NCBI RefSeq assembly: GCF_018304945.1 | Contig: NZ_JAGQEE010000001.1 | Location: 1,488,001-1,552,000, forward strand | DNA length: 64,000 nt | Source of the DNA: Collimonas humicola | Lineage (GTDB): Bacteria > Pseudomonadota > Gammaproteobacteria > Burkholderiales > Burkholderiaceae_D | Direction of reading: 5' to 3' | Shown here: positions 45,227 to 53,842 of the stretch, piece after piece | Layout of the letters: each line of letters starts with the position of its first letter | How positions within the stretch are numbered: position 1 is the stretch's first letter | The notes under the pieces: model-generated | Told to the model about the DNA's origin: nothing | Seen by the model: only the letters and a program-made list of their open reading frames with translations | The model's database searches: none | Translations under genes and position numbers: made by a program

Positions 45227-45284
45227 TAAGCATTGTGAAAGATCGCACAAAGCAATGGACTGATGGCGGCCTGATGTCTAGGAT
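45227..45284 (+). promoter_or_regulatory. S-type promoter of S3
   Basis: Half-site TAAGCATTGT (45227-45236), 19 bp, -35 TGGACT (45256-45261), 17 bp, -10 TAGGAT (45279-45284). The half-site equals the reverse complement of the left arm of the TAA1 element. It would sit around -60, a class I activator position. Confidence 0.65.
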
Positions 45285-45315
45285 GATTCCTTAATCATCC
45301 TGCGGCATAAATTAT

Positions 45316-45600
45316 ATGAAAATGATCTCTGGCGACAAAGTGCTCGATGAATGCATCGATAAAATCTCAAACTTGGCAACGCTTACGCTTTACGGCATGA
45401 ACGTCGTCGGCCAGGTGCATGTCGCGATCAATGAGGTTTGCCGCTATCTGATTCTGAAAAAATCAGGAGATCCCGAATGCAATCTATTGGCTTTCAAAAA
45501 TAAATTGCTGACCTTGGGCCATCTCACGCATCCAAGCCTTCCGGATTACAGAAAGACCCTCAACTATGCGGCGTCGTTGATCGTTATTGAGGCGCCTTGA
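45316..45600 (+). CDS. S3: S-family small protein of unknown function
   Basis: 94 aa (MKMISGDKVLDECIDKISNL...HPSLPDYRKTLNYAASLIVI). Helical, without signal or membrane segment. It is full length and very similar to the truncated S1 in the first half, and to S2 throughout. The ribosome-binding site is weak; Met3 is an alternative start. It is divergent from R4-psi, as S1 is from R1. No known domain. Confidence 0.65.
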   Translation: MKMISGDKVLDECIDKISNLATLTLYGMNVVGQVHVAINEVCRYLILKKSGDPECNLLAFKNKLLTLGHLTHPSLPDYRKTLNYAASLIVIEAP

Positions 45601-45679
45601 TTTTTCGTTCCGTAGAAAATTCGGGGCATCGTTCGTAACGATAACTGCATATTGACACCACAACGCGAGGCGCTCCCTT

Positions 45680-46018
45680 ATGTCGTATCCAGCAGCAATC
45701 AAAACATCATTAAGCTTATTAGAGGCGACCGGAATTGCGCGCTTCAACTACGCCCCGCCTCCACATCGTTTGCTATGGTGCGTGGGCATTCCAGTGCCTC
45801 CTCCGCATCTTGCTAGCGCCAGATTCAATTTCCTTTTTTTTGCGATATGGTTCGGCGCGGCGTGGGGGACCTTTACTTGGTATTCTCTTTTGTCCCCGGT
45901 TGGAGCACCTATCATGTTTGCCGTGACTATGGCATTTCTGATAGGTGGAGCGTTCGGCTATGGGCTGGCGCTCTACTACCGCCATGCAGCCAGCAAGTAC
46001 AATCTAATCGCGCCGTGA
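45680..46018 (+). CDS. DUF6404-family membrane protein
   Basis: 112 aa. The N-terminal helix (SLSLLEATGIARFNYAPPPH) and RLLWCVGIPVPPPHLA are typical of the family. Two membrane segments follow (FNFLFFAIWFGAAWGTFTWY and IMFAVTMAFLIGGAFGYGLA), with a short cytoplasmic tail. Function unknown. Confidence 0.7.
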   Translation: MSYPAAIKTSLSLLEATGIARFNYAPPPHRLLWCVGIPVPPPHLASARFNFLFFAIWFGAAWGTFTWYSLLSPVGAPIMFAVTMAFLIGGAFGYGLALYYRHAASKYNLIAP

Positions 46019-46088
46019 GTCTCCGTTGCTCGCGGCAATGTAGCTATCCGGCATTTACAATGTCCGCAGAAAAATCTTGGCGGCGCCA

Positions 46089-46784
46089 TTAAAAAGTATC
46101 AAGTGCGGAGCGAGTAAAACGTTCAATAAACTGCATCAATTCGTGCGCCGCTGACACCGCAGCATCGCTATCTTCATTGGCAATGGCATTCAATACGCTG
46201 GCGTGCAATTGCGCACCTTCGACGTAGGCCCGATTATGTCCAATATGGTAGTACCAGAATCGTCTTGATTGCGCGTGGATCGACTGCATGCTGGTAATCA
46301 GCATGCTGTTGTGAGTCGCCAGAACTTCAGCTTCGTGAATCTCACGGCCGACTCGAATCCAATCATCCATATTTTCTTCTTCGGCGGCTTTGATCATCCG
46401 CTGAGCGAGTATTTGCAGATGCGCTCTCTCTTCCGATGTCGCACGCAAAGTGGCGCATCTAACCACCAGTTCCTCGAGCGGACGTCTAACCTCCAGCAGT
46501 TCCAGTTGTTGACGAATGTCGATTCCTGAAACAAGAGTGCCACGACGCGGCAGCATCTCGACAAACCCAATTTGTCGCAATCTCTGAAGCGCCTCTCGGA
46601 TTGGCGTGCGTCCCATCCCTAATTCAACAGAAAGTTGCACCTCCGAAATCATTGATCCGGGAGGAAGGCGACGCGTGATAATCATTTCCTCGATTTGATT
46701 GAATGCCACATCGGTCAGCAGTTGTTCCGGCGCATTCATGAGCTCAGGCTTGGAAGCATCGTTAGCAAGAAGACTATTATTCAT
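46089..46784 (-). CDS. GntR-family regulator, FCD subfamily
   Basis: 231 aa. The N-terminal winged helix (residues about 20-90) contains LTDVAFNQIEEMIITRRLPP, SVELGMGRTPIREALQRLRQ and the wing LPRRGTLVSGI. The C-terminal all-helical FCD domain binds an organic acid, usually with a metal held by Asp/His residues such as those in REIHEAEVLATHNSML. It is the last gene of the minus-strand catabolic cluster but separated from it by 355 bp, so it has its own promoter. It probably controls the transporter and enzymes upstream. Confidence 0.85.
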   Translation of the reverse strand: MNNSLLANDASKPELMNAPEQLLTDVAFNQIEEMIITRRLPPGSMISEVQLSVELGMGRTPIREALQRLRQIGFVEMLPRRGTLVSGIDIRQQLELLEVRRPLEELVVRCATLRATSEERAHLQILAQRMIKAAEEENMDDWIRVGREIHEAEVLATHNSMLITSMQSIHAQSRRFWYYHIGHNRAYVEGAQLHASVLNAIANEDSDAAVSAAHELMQFIERFTRSALDTF

Positions 46785-47100
46785 GACGACATTTTACATT
46801 GAATCAAATTCATTCTTTTAATTTCGAGTGCGTGGAAGATCGATAACAAATGCAGGGCTGGCCAAACGAATACTCAGCATCCATTGAAGAGGCATACAAA
46901 AATGCTTTGAAATATACGTAGAAACCAAATATTGCTATATAAATATGAAGCAACGTTGATATTGGCAAGTGCAATCTGGAAGAATTTTATTGAAATTTTA
47001 TTAAAAAAAAGGGGGACATTATCCCCGCTCCACGCTTGGCAACGTGTGTAAATATCTAACATCTGCTGCTAAATTCCGAGCACTAAAGAATGGATTTTGC
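46785..47100. other. AT-rich region upstream of the GntR gene
   Basis: About 315 bp without a gene. It should hold the GntR promoter; no strong operator palindrome was found in it. Confidence 0.35.
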
Positions 47101-47129
47101 CGAGGCGGCCAAATATTCTGACCGCCTCG
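47101..47129 (-). terminator. GC-rich hairpin after the MFS gene
   Basis: 8-bp arms CGAGGCGG / CCGCCTCG 10 bp downstream of the transporter stop. No T-tract follows, so termination may be inefficient or Rho-aided. Confidence 0.45.
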
Positions 47130-47139
47130 CCCCCACGCT

Positions 47140-48441
47140 CTAGTCCGTTAGCGCATGTGCGGTCTCCACATTCAGATTATCAACAGATGCGGAAGATTTT
47201 CGTGGCAGTCGCACAAAAAAAGCCACCGCAAGCGCGCCAGCCAGCGAAATTCCCCCGGCGAAGAAAAACGCGCTTGTAAAAACTTTGGTCCACTGTACAA
47301 GGAAGCCCGTCAATATTGGGGCAAGAATACCTGCGGTGTTAGCAAGCAGGTGCATGAATCCGCCCACACCGCCCATGCGTGCCGGCTCGACCGTATCCAG
47401 AATGATGGCCCAATACACGCTGAGCGTCAGGTTCATGAAAAATACTGTGATGCTCATCAATGCAACTGCCATGCCGACACTGTTTGCAATTCCGGCCAAT
47501 GCAACACATGCGGCAGCAACCAGCAACCCAACGACAATTACAATTTTGCGCGATTTCAGGGCATTTCCGGTCCACCGAAAAATCAGATCGGAAGTAAAGC
47601 CCCCTAATGCTATCCCCATAAAACCGAGAACCCAGGGTATGACGTTGACGATGCTCATTGAGGCAAGACTCAAGTGCCGCTCCATCATCAGGTAGCTGGG
47701 AAACCAGGAAAGGAAAAAATACAGGATGTAGGCATAGCCAAAATATGCCAGCGAGGTAGCCAAAATTATAGGGCTCTTGAGATAAGCGCTCAATGGCTTG
47801 CGGGGAAGCACCTCTGCTACTTTCCCACTAGCAGCGTCGTCCGAAACCGGCAGCTTCATCGTCCCGCGAATCCATCGATTCCCCTCTGGCCGGTCGCTGG
47901 AGAAGATCGACCACATAAGCACCCACAGCATCCCTACGATACCGATAACGACAAATGGAACCCGCCACCCCCATTTGACCGCCATCAGCCCGATTACCGG
48001 CCCGGCAAGAGCTGCCCCCAACTGCAGACCCGAATTGGCGAATCCAACAGCGGTAGTCTGCTCCCTTCTGTCGAACCAGCCACTGACGATCTTATTGGTA
48101 CAGGTTGCCAAGGGACCTTCCCCGGCCCCAAAAACAACCCGAATGATCAGCAGGCTAATCAGGCCGGAAGCAACTGCAGTCAGGCTACAGAATATAGACC
48201 AGAATGCAATGGCCACAATCAGAACCCGTCTTGCGCCAAAGCGATCGGCTGCATATCCTCCGATAAAACAGAACAATGAATAGCCGACGAAAAATGCACT
48301 AAAAACGATTCCCAGATGCGCCGGATCCAAATTAAAATCCTTGGCGATTAAAGGTGCTGCAACTGACAGTGCCGCACGATCAAGATAACTGATCACACAC
48401 GCAAGAAACAGCATAAAAACAATGAACCAACGAAATTTCAT
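47140..48441 (-). CDS. MFS transporter, anion:cation symporter type
   Basis: 433 aa from the ATG at 48441 with GGAG upstream. Twelve membrane helices. The MFS loop 2-3 motif appears as GGYAADRFGARRVL, with further family features SYLDRAALSVAAPLIAKDF and FGAGEGPLATCTNKIVSGWF. This is the ACS branch that carries hexuronates, phthalates and other organic anions. Genes for a CoA-transferase, an enoyl-CoA hydratase and an FAD oxidoreductase lie just upstream on the same strand, so the substrate is probably an organic acid activated as a CoA ester. Confidence 0.87.
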   Translation of the reverse strand: MKFRWFIVFMLFLACVISYLDRAALSVAAPLIAKDFNLDPAHLGIVFSAFFVGYSLFCFIGGYAADRFGARRVLIVAIAFWSIFCSLTAVASGLISLLIIRVVFGAGEGPLATCTNKIVSGWFDRREQTTAVGFANSGLQLGAALAGPVIGLMAVKWGWRVPFVVIGIVGMLWVLMWSIFSSDRPEGNRWIRGTMKLPVSDDAASGKVAEVLPRKPLSAYLKSPIILATSLAYFGYAYILYFFLSWFPSYLMMERHLSLASMSIVNVIPWVLGFMGIALGGFTSDLIFRWTGNALKSRKIVIVVGLLVAAACVALAGIANSVGMAVALMSITVFFMNLTLSVYWAIILDTVEPARMGGVGGFMHLLANTAGILAPILTGFLVQWTKVFTSAFFFAGGISLAGALAVAFFVRLPRKSSASVDNLNVETAHALTD

Positions 48442-48484
48442 GATTGTCTCCGTCCAAACCATTGCAGGCTGGAATATTTTTATC

Positions 48485-48517
48485 TGCGCGATCTAGACCT
48501 AGATCTAGATACGCGCA
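48485..48517. promoter_or_regulatory. Long palindrome before the MFS gene
   Basis: Arms TGCGCG-ATCTAGA and TCTAGAT-(A)-CGCGCA around a CCTAGA spacer; 13-bp arms with one extra A. It lies 44 bp before the transporter start and 114 bp after the CoA-transferase stop. It may be an operator (possibly for the GntR protein) or an intercistronic hairpin. Confidence 0.5.
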
Positions 48518-48630
48518 TTAGATGAACTAAGGAAGCAATAATCGGGCGATCTCCCCACGGTACGCCGTCAAGTAGGATTTCGCTTGTCGTCACTTTCCCG
48601 ATTGACGAGCAACCTGCCTCATGCGCTGTT

Positions 48631-50271
48631 TCACGCCATAGATGAATCCTTCTCGATCACATCCATTTTTTTACTGAAAAACGGTGGCTGAAAACCCCGA
48701 CCCGGCCTTGGATCAAACAGCGATGCCTCCATTAGCGGCAATGGGTCGAGAATGCGATGCGGTGCAAACGCCATATGCGCAAGGATATCGCGCTGCAAAT
48801 CCACGCCAGGAGCAATTTCGATCAGCACCAATCCCTGCGAGGTCGCTTCGAAAACGGCGCGTTCAGTGATGATCAATGCGCTTTGCCCGCCGGCTACTCC
48901 CTTTCCGACCGAATACGTAATGCTTTGGGCCGTGTTGACGAATTTACTTACTTTCCCCTCTTTCAGAATCGTCATGCGCCCGCCGTCATAAGCGATATCG
49001 AGCCCGCCGGTGGTAAACGAGCCGGTAAACACCAGACGCTGCGCATTCATTGCAATATCGATGAAGCCGCCGGAACCGGGATTCACTTTTCCGAACTTGC
49101 TGACGTTAACGGTGCCATGAGAATCGTACTCGGCAAATGCCAGCGCGGCGAAGCGACACAATCCACCGTCAATCACATCAAACTGAGTAACGCCGTCGAG
49201 AAGCGCCTGCGGATGAAGATTTGCCGAGAACTGCCAGCCGTTCATCACAATGCCTCCATAGGAACCGTGCTCGGTGGTGAACCAGTAGTCGTCTGAACCG
49301 GTTTCTGGATCGATCAGTCCCTGTTCTGCCATCACCAGTGGAACATCAGCCGCGGCGCCAAAACCGAAGATGGACAGTTCATGCTTACGCACTTCCAACG
49401 CAGCGCGTCGAGCGATGACTTTATCCGGGCCGAAGGGAATGTCCGGCAAATGAACGTAGCCGGCACCTGGACGCAAATACGCTTCGTCATATGGCGTATC
49501 GGTGCTCATCATCATGTCAGGCTCAACAACCAATGCGTCAACAAACATGCCCGGCAATCGGACCGAGGTCGCCAATCGTTCCCCGCGCGAAACGATTCTT
49601 CTGACCTGCACAATCACCCGGCCGCCGCTTGCCTTTGCCGCCAATGCCAGCGCCAGGCCTGATGACACCAACGGCTCATCTTCGAATGAAAGATTGCCAA
49701 ACTCGTCGGCGCTGCTGGCGCGAATAATTGCAACATCAATTGGCCAGGTCGGGTAGAACAGGAATTCTTCGTCGTTCAGGCATATTTTCTGGATCAAATC
49801 ATCCTGGCAACGGTTAGTGAACTTTCCTCCGCCGTTGTCCGGATCGGCGTACGTGCCGATTCCAACCCGCGTGATATAACCTGGACTCTTGTGCGCGACT
49901 TCGCGCAGCCAATGCATGGATGCGCCTATCGGCCAGGAATATGCCTCAATCCGGTTCTCTTGAATCAGTTGCATCAGGTCCGGACGTTTGCCGGTATGTG
50001 GATTCACCGGATTGATGTAAGACCCCGAAACAATGCGTTTCATCAGTCCTTCCTGCGCAACGTGGTCCATCCCGCGTATGCCGACAGCATCCCCTGTACC
50101 GCAAGGAAAATAAAACGTCAGATTGCGTGGCGCGCCCGTTTCGCGAAAACGCTTGCCTAGCGCCTCAAGCGTAGCGTCTGGCACCGTCCAGCCGATCACC
50201 CCGACTGAGGCAACGGTTTGCCCGTCCTTGATTGACGCTACGGCTTGTTCTGCAGAGATAATTTTTGTCAC
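48631..50271 (-). CDS. Family I acyl-CoA:carboxylate CoA-transferase (propionate CoA-transferase-like)
   Basis: 546 aa, a fused alpha-beta CoA-transferase. The start is the GTG at 50271, which overlaps the upstream hydratase stop (GTGA) and follows AAGGTG. The alpha half begins VTKIISAEQAVASIKDGQTV. The beta half carries FTTEHGSYGG, whose Glu334 is the expected catalytic glutamate that forms the CoA thioester. It should move CoA from a donor such as acetyl-CoA to a carboxylic acid. Being coupled to an enoyl-CoA hydratase and near an anion transporter, it probably activates an imported acid. Confidence 0.87.
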   Translation of the reverse strand: MTKIISAEQAVASIKDGQTVASVGVIGWTVPDATLEALGKRFRETGAPRNLTFYFPCGTGDAVGIRGMDHVAQEGLMKRIVSGSYINPVNPHTGKRPDLMQLIQENRIEAYSWPIGASMHWLREVAHKSPGYITRVGIGTYADPDNGGGKFTNRCQDDLIQKICLNDEEFLFYPTWPIDVAIIRASSADEFGNLSFEDEPLVSSGLALALAAKASGGRVIVQVRRIVSRGERLATSVRLPGMFVDALVVEPDMMMSTDTPYDEAYLRPGAGYVHLPDIPFGPDKVIARRAALEVRKHELSIFGFGAAADVPLVMAEQGLIDPETGSDDYWFTTEHGSYGGIVMNGWQFSANLHPQALLDGVTQFDVIDGGLCRFAALAFAEYDSHGTVNVSKFGKVNPGSGGFIDIAMNAQRLVFTGSFTTGGLDIAYDGGRMTILKEGKVSKFVNTAQSITYSVGKGVAGGQSALIITERAVFEATSQGLVLIEIAPGVDLQRDILAHMAFAPHRILDPLPLMEASLFDPRPGRGFQPPFFSKKMDVIEKDSSMA

Positions 50272-51014
50272 GATTTCACCTTGAATTTTGATAAAAGTGC
50301 TTGCGCGGTCCCACCTTCGCAATTGCTGGCAAAGTGCTGGGTGGCCACACGGTCGAGTCGCTCGCCATCGTATGTGACGAAAGGTTCGAAGAAACGCTTG
50401 GTGGAAGTGATGGCTTCGGGCGGCAAGGCGGCAAGTCGTTGCGCCAGCGCGAGGGCTTCCTGGTTGGCGCATGCAGGCTCGGTCAAGTAGTCCGCAACGC
50501 CCAGGCGATGCGCTTCAATGCCATTGATGACGTCCGCGGCCCAAGTCAGGATCCGTGCACGAACCGGACCGACGCGAGCTAGCAGCGCCTGCAATCCCCA
50601 TGGCGGCAACCAGCCATTCGGGACTTCAGGAAGATGCCAACGTACATTTGAGGCGGTAACGACGATATCGCAAGAAATTGCGAGAACAAATCCTCCTCCA
50701 AGCGCGAAACCTTCCACCGACGCAATCACCGGCTTGGACAGGCCGGCAATTGATCGCGCCACTTGCGCGGTCTCTAATTCGGAGTCGCACATTTCTTGGA
50801 TCGACATTGCGCTGAGCTCTTTCAGATCGCTGCCGGAGCAGAAAGCCGGCGCCGCGCCGGACAGGACGATGGCTCGGACCGCCGGATCCCGATCGGCGTC
50901 TTGCAACGCTTGTGCGAGTTCTTCGATTGATTTGCTATCCAGAGCGTTACGGCGCGCAGGTCGATTTAATGTCAGATGCCGAACCTGACCTATGTTTTCA
51001 ATGATCATTAACAA
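50268..51014 (-). CDS. Enoyl-CoA hydratase/isomerase family protein
   Basis: 248 aa of the crotonase fold. The oxyanion-hole segments are SGAAPAFCSGSDLKEL and VEGFALGGGFVLAIS. The region WHLPEVPNGWLPPWG, with a Glu, corresponds to the catalytic loop. The C-terminal helix ends near RLDRVATQHFASNCEGG. Its stop overlaps the CoA-transferase start by 4 bp. It likely hydrates, isomerises or cleaves the CoA ester made by that enzyme. Confidence 0.88.
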   Translation of the reverse strand: MLMIIENIGQVRHLTLNRPARRNALDSKSIEELAQALQDADRDPAVRAIVLSGAAPAFCSGSDLKELSAMSIQEMCDSELETAQVARSIAGLSKPVIASVEGFALGGGFVLAISCDIVVTASNVRWHLPEVPNGWLPPWGLQALLARVGPVRARILTWAADVINGIEAHRLGVADYLTEPACANQEALALAQRLAALPPEAITSTKRFFEPFVTYDGERLDRVATQHFASNCEGGTAQALLSKFKVKS

Positions 51015-51047
51015 TTTCTCCTTTTGTCGTTCATCAAATAATTCGTC

Positions 51048-52388
51048 TTACAATAAATGCGCACCATCTCGCTCAAGTGCTGCACGTATTTCCTGCGGGT
51101 CTACCTCACGCGGCTCCAATCCATGACGAATTGCAATGGTCGCCGCGTGTCCTATCGCATGACCGTATGAAAAGCACTGAGCTGTAACCCGCGCCGAAGC
51201 AACCGCTTCATGTTCGGCAGAGAGGCATCGGCCGGCAACCAGCAAGCCCTCGCCATGCGTCGGCACGAAGCACGAGTACGGCACTTCGTAGTAGTCGTCC
51301 AGAATCCACTCTACTTTTGGCCTGGCGCCGCTATGCAATTCAATTGGCCAAGGCGAGCGTGCAATGCCGTCGGAAAACTTACGGGCCGTGACCACATCGT
51401 TATTCATGAGCTTTGCAACACCTTCGACCTGCCGTGTCTGACGCACGCCGACCTGAACGCCGGTGTCATTTATGAAGGCGTTTTCGCATCCAGTCACATA
51501 CTCTCTAAAAAAGCGAGCATACGCGTGCACCTGGCGCCGGCCATTCAACTCGGCTTCAGTGAAGTCGCGATATAAAAGAGGATTGAGCTCGCGCCCGTCT
51601 GTACCGGTTATCCGAGTGCAATTGCACAGCAGCTCTCCGGCGCGGGTTGTTGGGAAAAGCCAGATTTTTGTCCGTGGGAGATCGTCGCCAGCGGACTGGC
51701 GTTCGCGTATCAGGGCTGATACGGCTTCGCCCATGATCGTGTCGTCGCCATAAGCGGCAGTGAAGCGTTCGACGTCGACCCCCTGCAGGCGAAAGATCAT
51801 GGTCGGATTCTGCACACGGCCCTTGTCGCCGACGAAACTATCCAGTCCAGCCATTGCCACCAGATCGGCATCTCCACTGGCATCTACAGTGATCTTGGCT
51901 CGAATCGTCAGAGGTCCTTGTTTGGTCCATGCCTGGACACCTTCGACCCGCTCTTTGCCGTCGAGAAGGGTTCCTGTTGCAACAGCGTGGTAGATCACCT
52001 GGACGCCATTTTCAATCAACAAAGCGTCTGCGGCATCGCGCCATATCAAAGGATCATGAACGCGCGTCCAAGTTTTTCCGTAGCGCAATGGTGCGCCAAG
52101 GCCTCCCCGTGCTTCCAACGCCTTGCAAAATTCCTCCGCAAACCCGAAAACAACCTGCTCCGGTTTCGCGCCAGCGCGGTCGGTTGCAAGATACAGTCCA
52201 CAGACAGTGCCTGACAGCCCAGCTACAGCGCCGCCGCCACAAAATCCATAGCGTTCTAGCAGCACCACATGCAATCCCTGTCGCCGGGCCGTTATTGCCG
52301 TGGCAACTCCAGCTGCCCCACCACCGATAACCAGCACATCACATTGGAGATCTTCAACCGTTCTAACGTCAACCGCCATTTTTTCCAT
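51048..52388 (-). CDS. FAD-dependent oxidoreductase (FAD_oxidored family)
   Basis: 446 aa from the ATG at 52388, 6 bp after AAGGTGG; a TTG further upstream is rejected. The N-terminal FAD-binding motif is VLVIGGGAAGVATAITARRQ, followed by LLERYGFCGGGAVAGLSG. The second FAD-contact motif is ITVDASGDADLVAMAG and the end carries GEGLLVAGRCLSAEHEAVAS. Proteins of this type oxidise or reduce small acids. It is the first gene of the minus-strand catabolic run, 34 bp before the hydratase. Confidence 0.85.
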   Translation of the reverse strand: MEKMAVDVRTVEDLQCDVLVIGGGAAGVATAITARRQGLHVVLLERYGFCGGGAVAGLSGTVCGLYLATDRAGAKPEQVVFGFAEEFCKALEARGGLGAPLRYGKTWTRVHDPLIWRDAADALLIENGVQVIYHAVATGTLLDGKERVEGVQAWTKQGPLTIRAKITVDASGDADLVAMAGLDSFVGDKGRVQNPTMIFRLQGVDVERFTAAYGDDTIMGEAVSALIRERQSAGDDLPRTKIWLFPTTRAGELLCNCTRITGTDGRELNPLLYRDFTEAELNGRRQVHAYARFFREYVTGCENAFINDTGVQVGVRQTRQVEGVAKLMNNDVVTARKFSDGIARSPWPIELHSGARPKVEWILDDYYEVPYSCFVPTHGEGLLVAGRCLSAEHEAVASARVTAQCFSYGHAIGHAATIAIRHGLEPREVDPQEIRAALERDGAHLL

Positions 52389-52421
52389 TTGTCGCCACCT
52401 TGTCGTCAACTGATATGTCAG

Positions 52422-52431
52422 ATGTCGACAT
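52422..52431. promoter_or_regulatory. Short palindrome upstream of the catabolic operon
   Basis: ATGTCGACAT, 34 bp before the FAD oxidoreductase start, preceded by a related ATGTCAG. FCD-type GntR proteins often bind such short palindromes; this is a weak candidate site. Confidence 0.35.
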
Positions 52432-52655
52432 TAATACATCGTGCGAAATGAACTGTCAAGAGGGAGCGCAAAAATTAGAAATGGAATTGATTAAGCCGCC
52501 TAACGGGCTGTTGAGTCATCCCTGCCGCCAGTCTGCGAGTTGGCGTAGGTATACGCTGGGCACAGAGAATCAATGTTCGACTTGGGAACATGCATAAAAC
52601 GGGCGTCATCCAAAATGCGCTGAATGCGCTGAAGTACTGGGCGCTTATGACGCAA

Positions 52656-53021
52656 TCACGATTTGCCGAAGTTTCTATCCAGAAATTTTTCGACGCGAGT
52701 CCAGAAATCGACGTTGTTTTTCTTCAGTCGCCAACCATGCCGCTCTTCGGGATACTGAACCCATTCCACATTTGGATTGGTTGCCCTGACCGCATCACGG
52801 AACTTCGCGCCGCGTATGATAGGGACCCGCAAGTCGGATCCACCGCATGCTAAAAGTAAAGGTTGTGTGATACGCGCGGCATTTGCGAGGGGCGAGGTCG
52901 CTTTCAGTTGGGCCGCATCCTTTTCATGATCGCCGACCAGCACTGACATGCCCTGTTTCAAGCATTCGCCTGAAAGGCCGCGCCATCTCACGAGCAAGGT
53001 CCAAGCTATTGACCTGCGCAT
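52656..53021 (-). pseudogene. C-terminal fragment of an S9 prolyl-oligopeptidase-type hydrolase
   Basis: Encodes the end of an alpha/beta hydrolase: TQPLLLACGGSDLRVPIIRG (catalytic Asp region) and YPEERHGWRLKKNNVDFWTR (catalytic His). The nucleophile Ser and the beta-propeller are missing, and nothing upstream restores them. The N-terminal 25 residues of the ORF look unrelated. Confidence 0.65.
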
Positions 53022-53207
53022 GAAAAATCCGGCCTGATTCAGCCGAGCGACAGGCCCGATATATGCGCTTCAATTACGGCCTGGCAGAATATCCGGACGA
53101 TTGAACATTAGTCCTGCTCACTGTATTGAATAGGATTGTGGCCCGCTGCAACGATGACGTTTCCTGGAGCGCATAGGCTTATCCGTCCAGGCTGACATGC
53201 CGCCGAA

Positions 53208-53732
53208 TCAATCCTTCGGTTTAAGCTTGCGCGCTGTATCGATCGCCTTCAAGACCGGCAAGGTGCGGATGTACGCCACCTCCTCCATCGATACCTCGCT
53301 GGAACGGCGCGCGAATTCCAGCACCGTGCGCAACTGTTCTTCATTGAACTGCGCCCATACGGCTTCGGTACGCCGAGCCAGCCGCTCATAGTAGATACCC
53401 ATCTGACGCACACGCTCTTCGCAGGCAACGACGCGCACCTTGCGGCGGTCGGTGGGGTCGGCTTCGCGCCTGACGAAGCCGGCCTTTTCCAGCCGGTCGA
53501 CCAGCCCGGTGATGGCGCCCGTCGTCAGTCCGGTCGCTGTCGCCAGCTGGCTCGGCGTCAACGCATCAGCGCCAGCCATCACGATGAAGTCCAGACATTC
53601 CAGGTCTGTGCTGGACACCCCCACCCGCTCGGCCACCGCGCCGCTCAACAATACGCCCTGCGCGCTCATGCGGCGAACCTCCAGCCCTAATGCCTGCAGC
53701 AAGGCAGCCTTCCTTGTTTTGACGCTTGACAT
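53208..53732 (-). CDS. MarR-family transcriptional regulator
   Basis: 174 aa. The winged helix (DALTPSQLATATGLTTGAIT, LVDRLEKAGFVRREADPTDR, RRKVRVV) is complete, with the DRR wing motif. Helices on both sides provide the dimer interface. It is divergent from the FAD monooxygenase, and a palindrome lies between the two genes, so it most likely represses both until a small phenolic or similar ligand binds. Confidence 0.87.
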   Translation of the reverse strand: MSSVKTRKAALLQALGLEVRRMSAQGVLLSGAVAERVGVSSTDLECLDFIVMAGADALTPSQLATATGLTTGAITGLVDRLEKAGFVRREADPTDRRKVRVVACEERVRQMGIYYERLARRTEAVWAQFNEEQLRTVLEFARRSSEVSMEEVAYIRTLPVLKAIDTARKLKPKD

Positions 53733-53763
53733 AGTCGCCCCAAATATCTTAGAGTAAAAGTAT

Positions 53764-53776
53764 CTTAGTTACTAAG
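53764..53776. promoter_or_regulatory. MarR operator candidate
   Basis: CTTAGT-T-ACTAAG palindrome between the divergent MarR and monooxygenase genes. The box TATCTTAG occurs twice (53745-53752 and 53761-53768), so a second site is possible. Confidence 0.65.
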
Positions 53777-53842
53777 TAATATACGATCAATTGTATGAAT
53801 GTTACCAGACGGGCGCATTCAACGGACATCCTGGAGAAAAAC

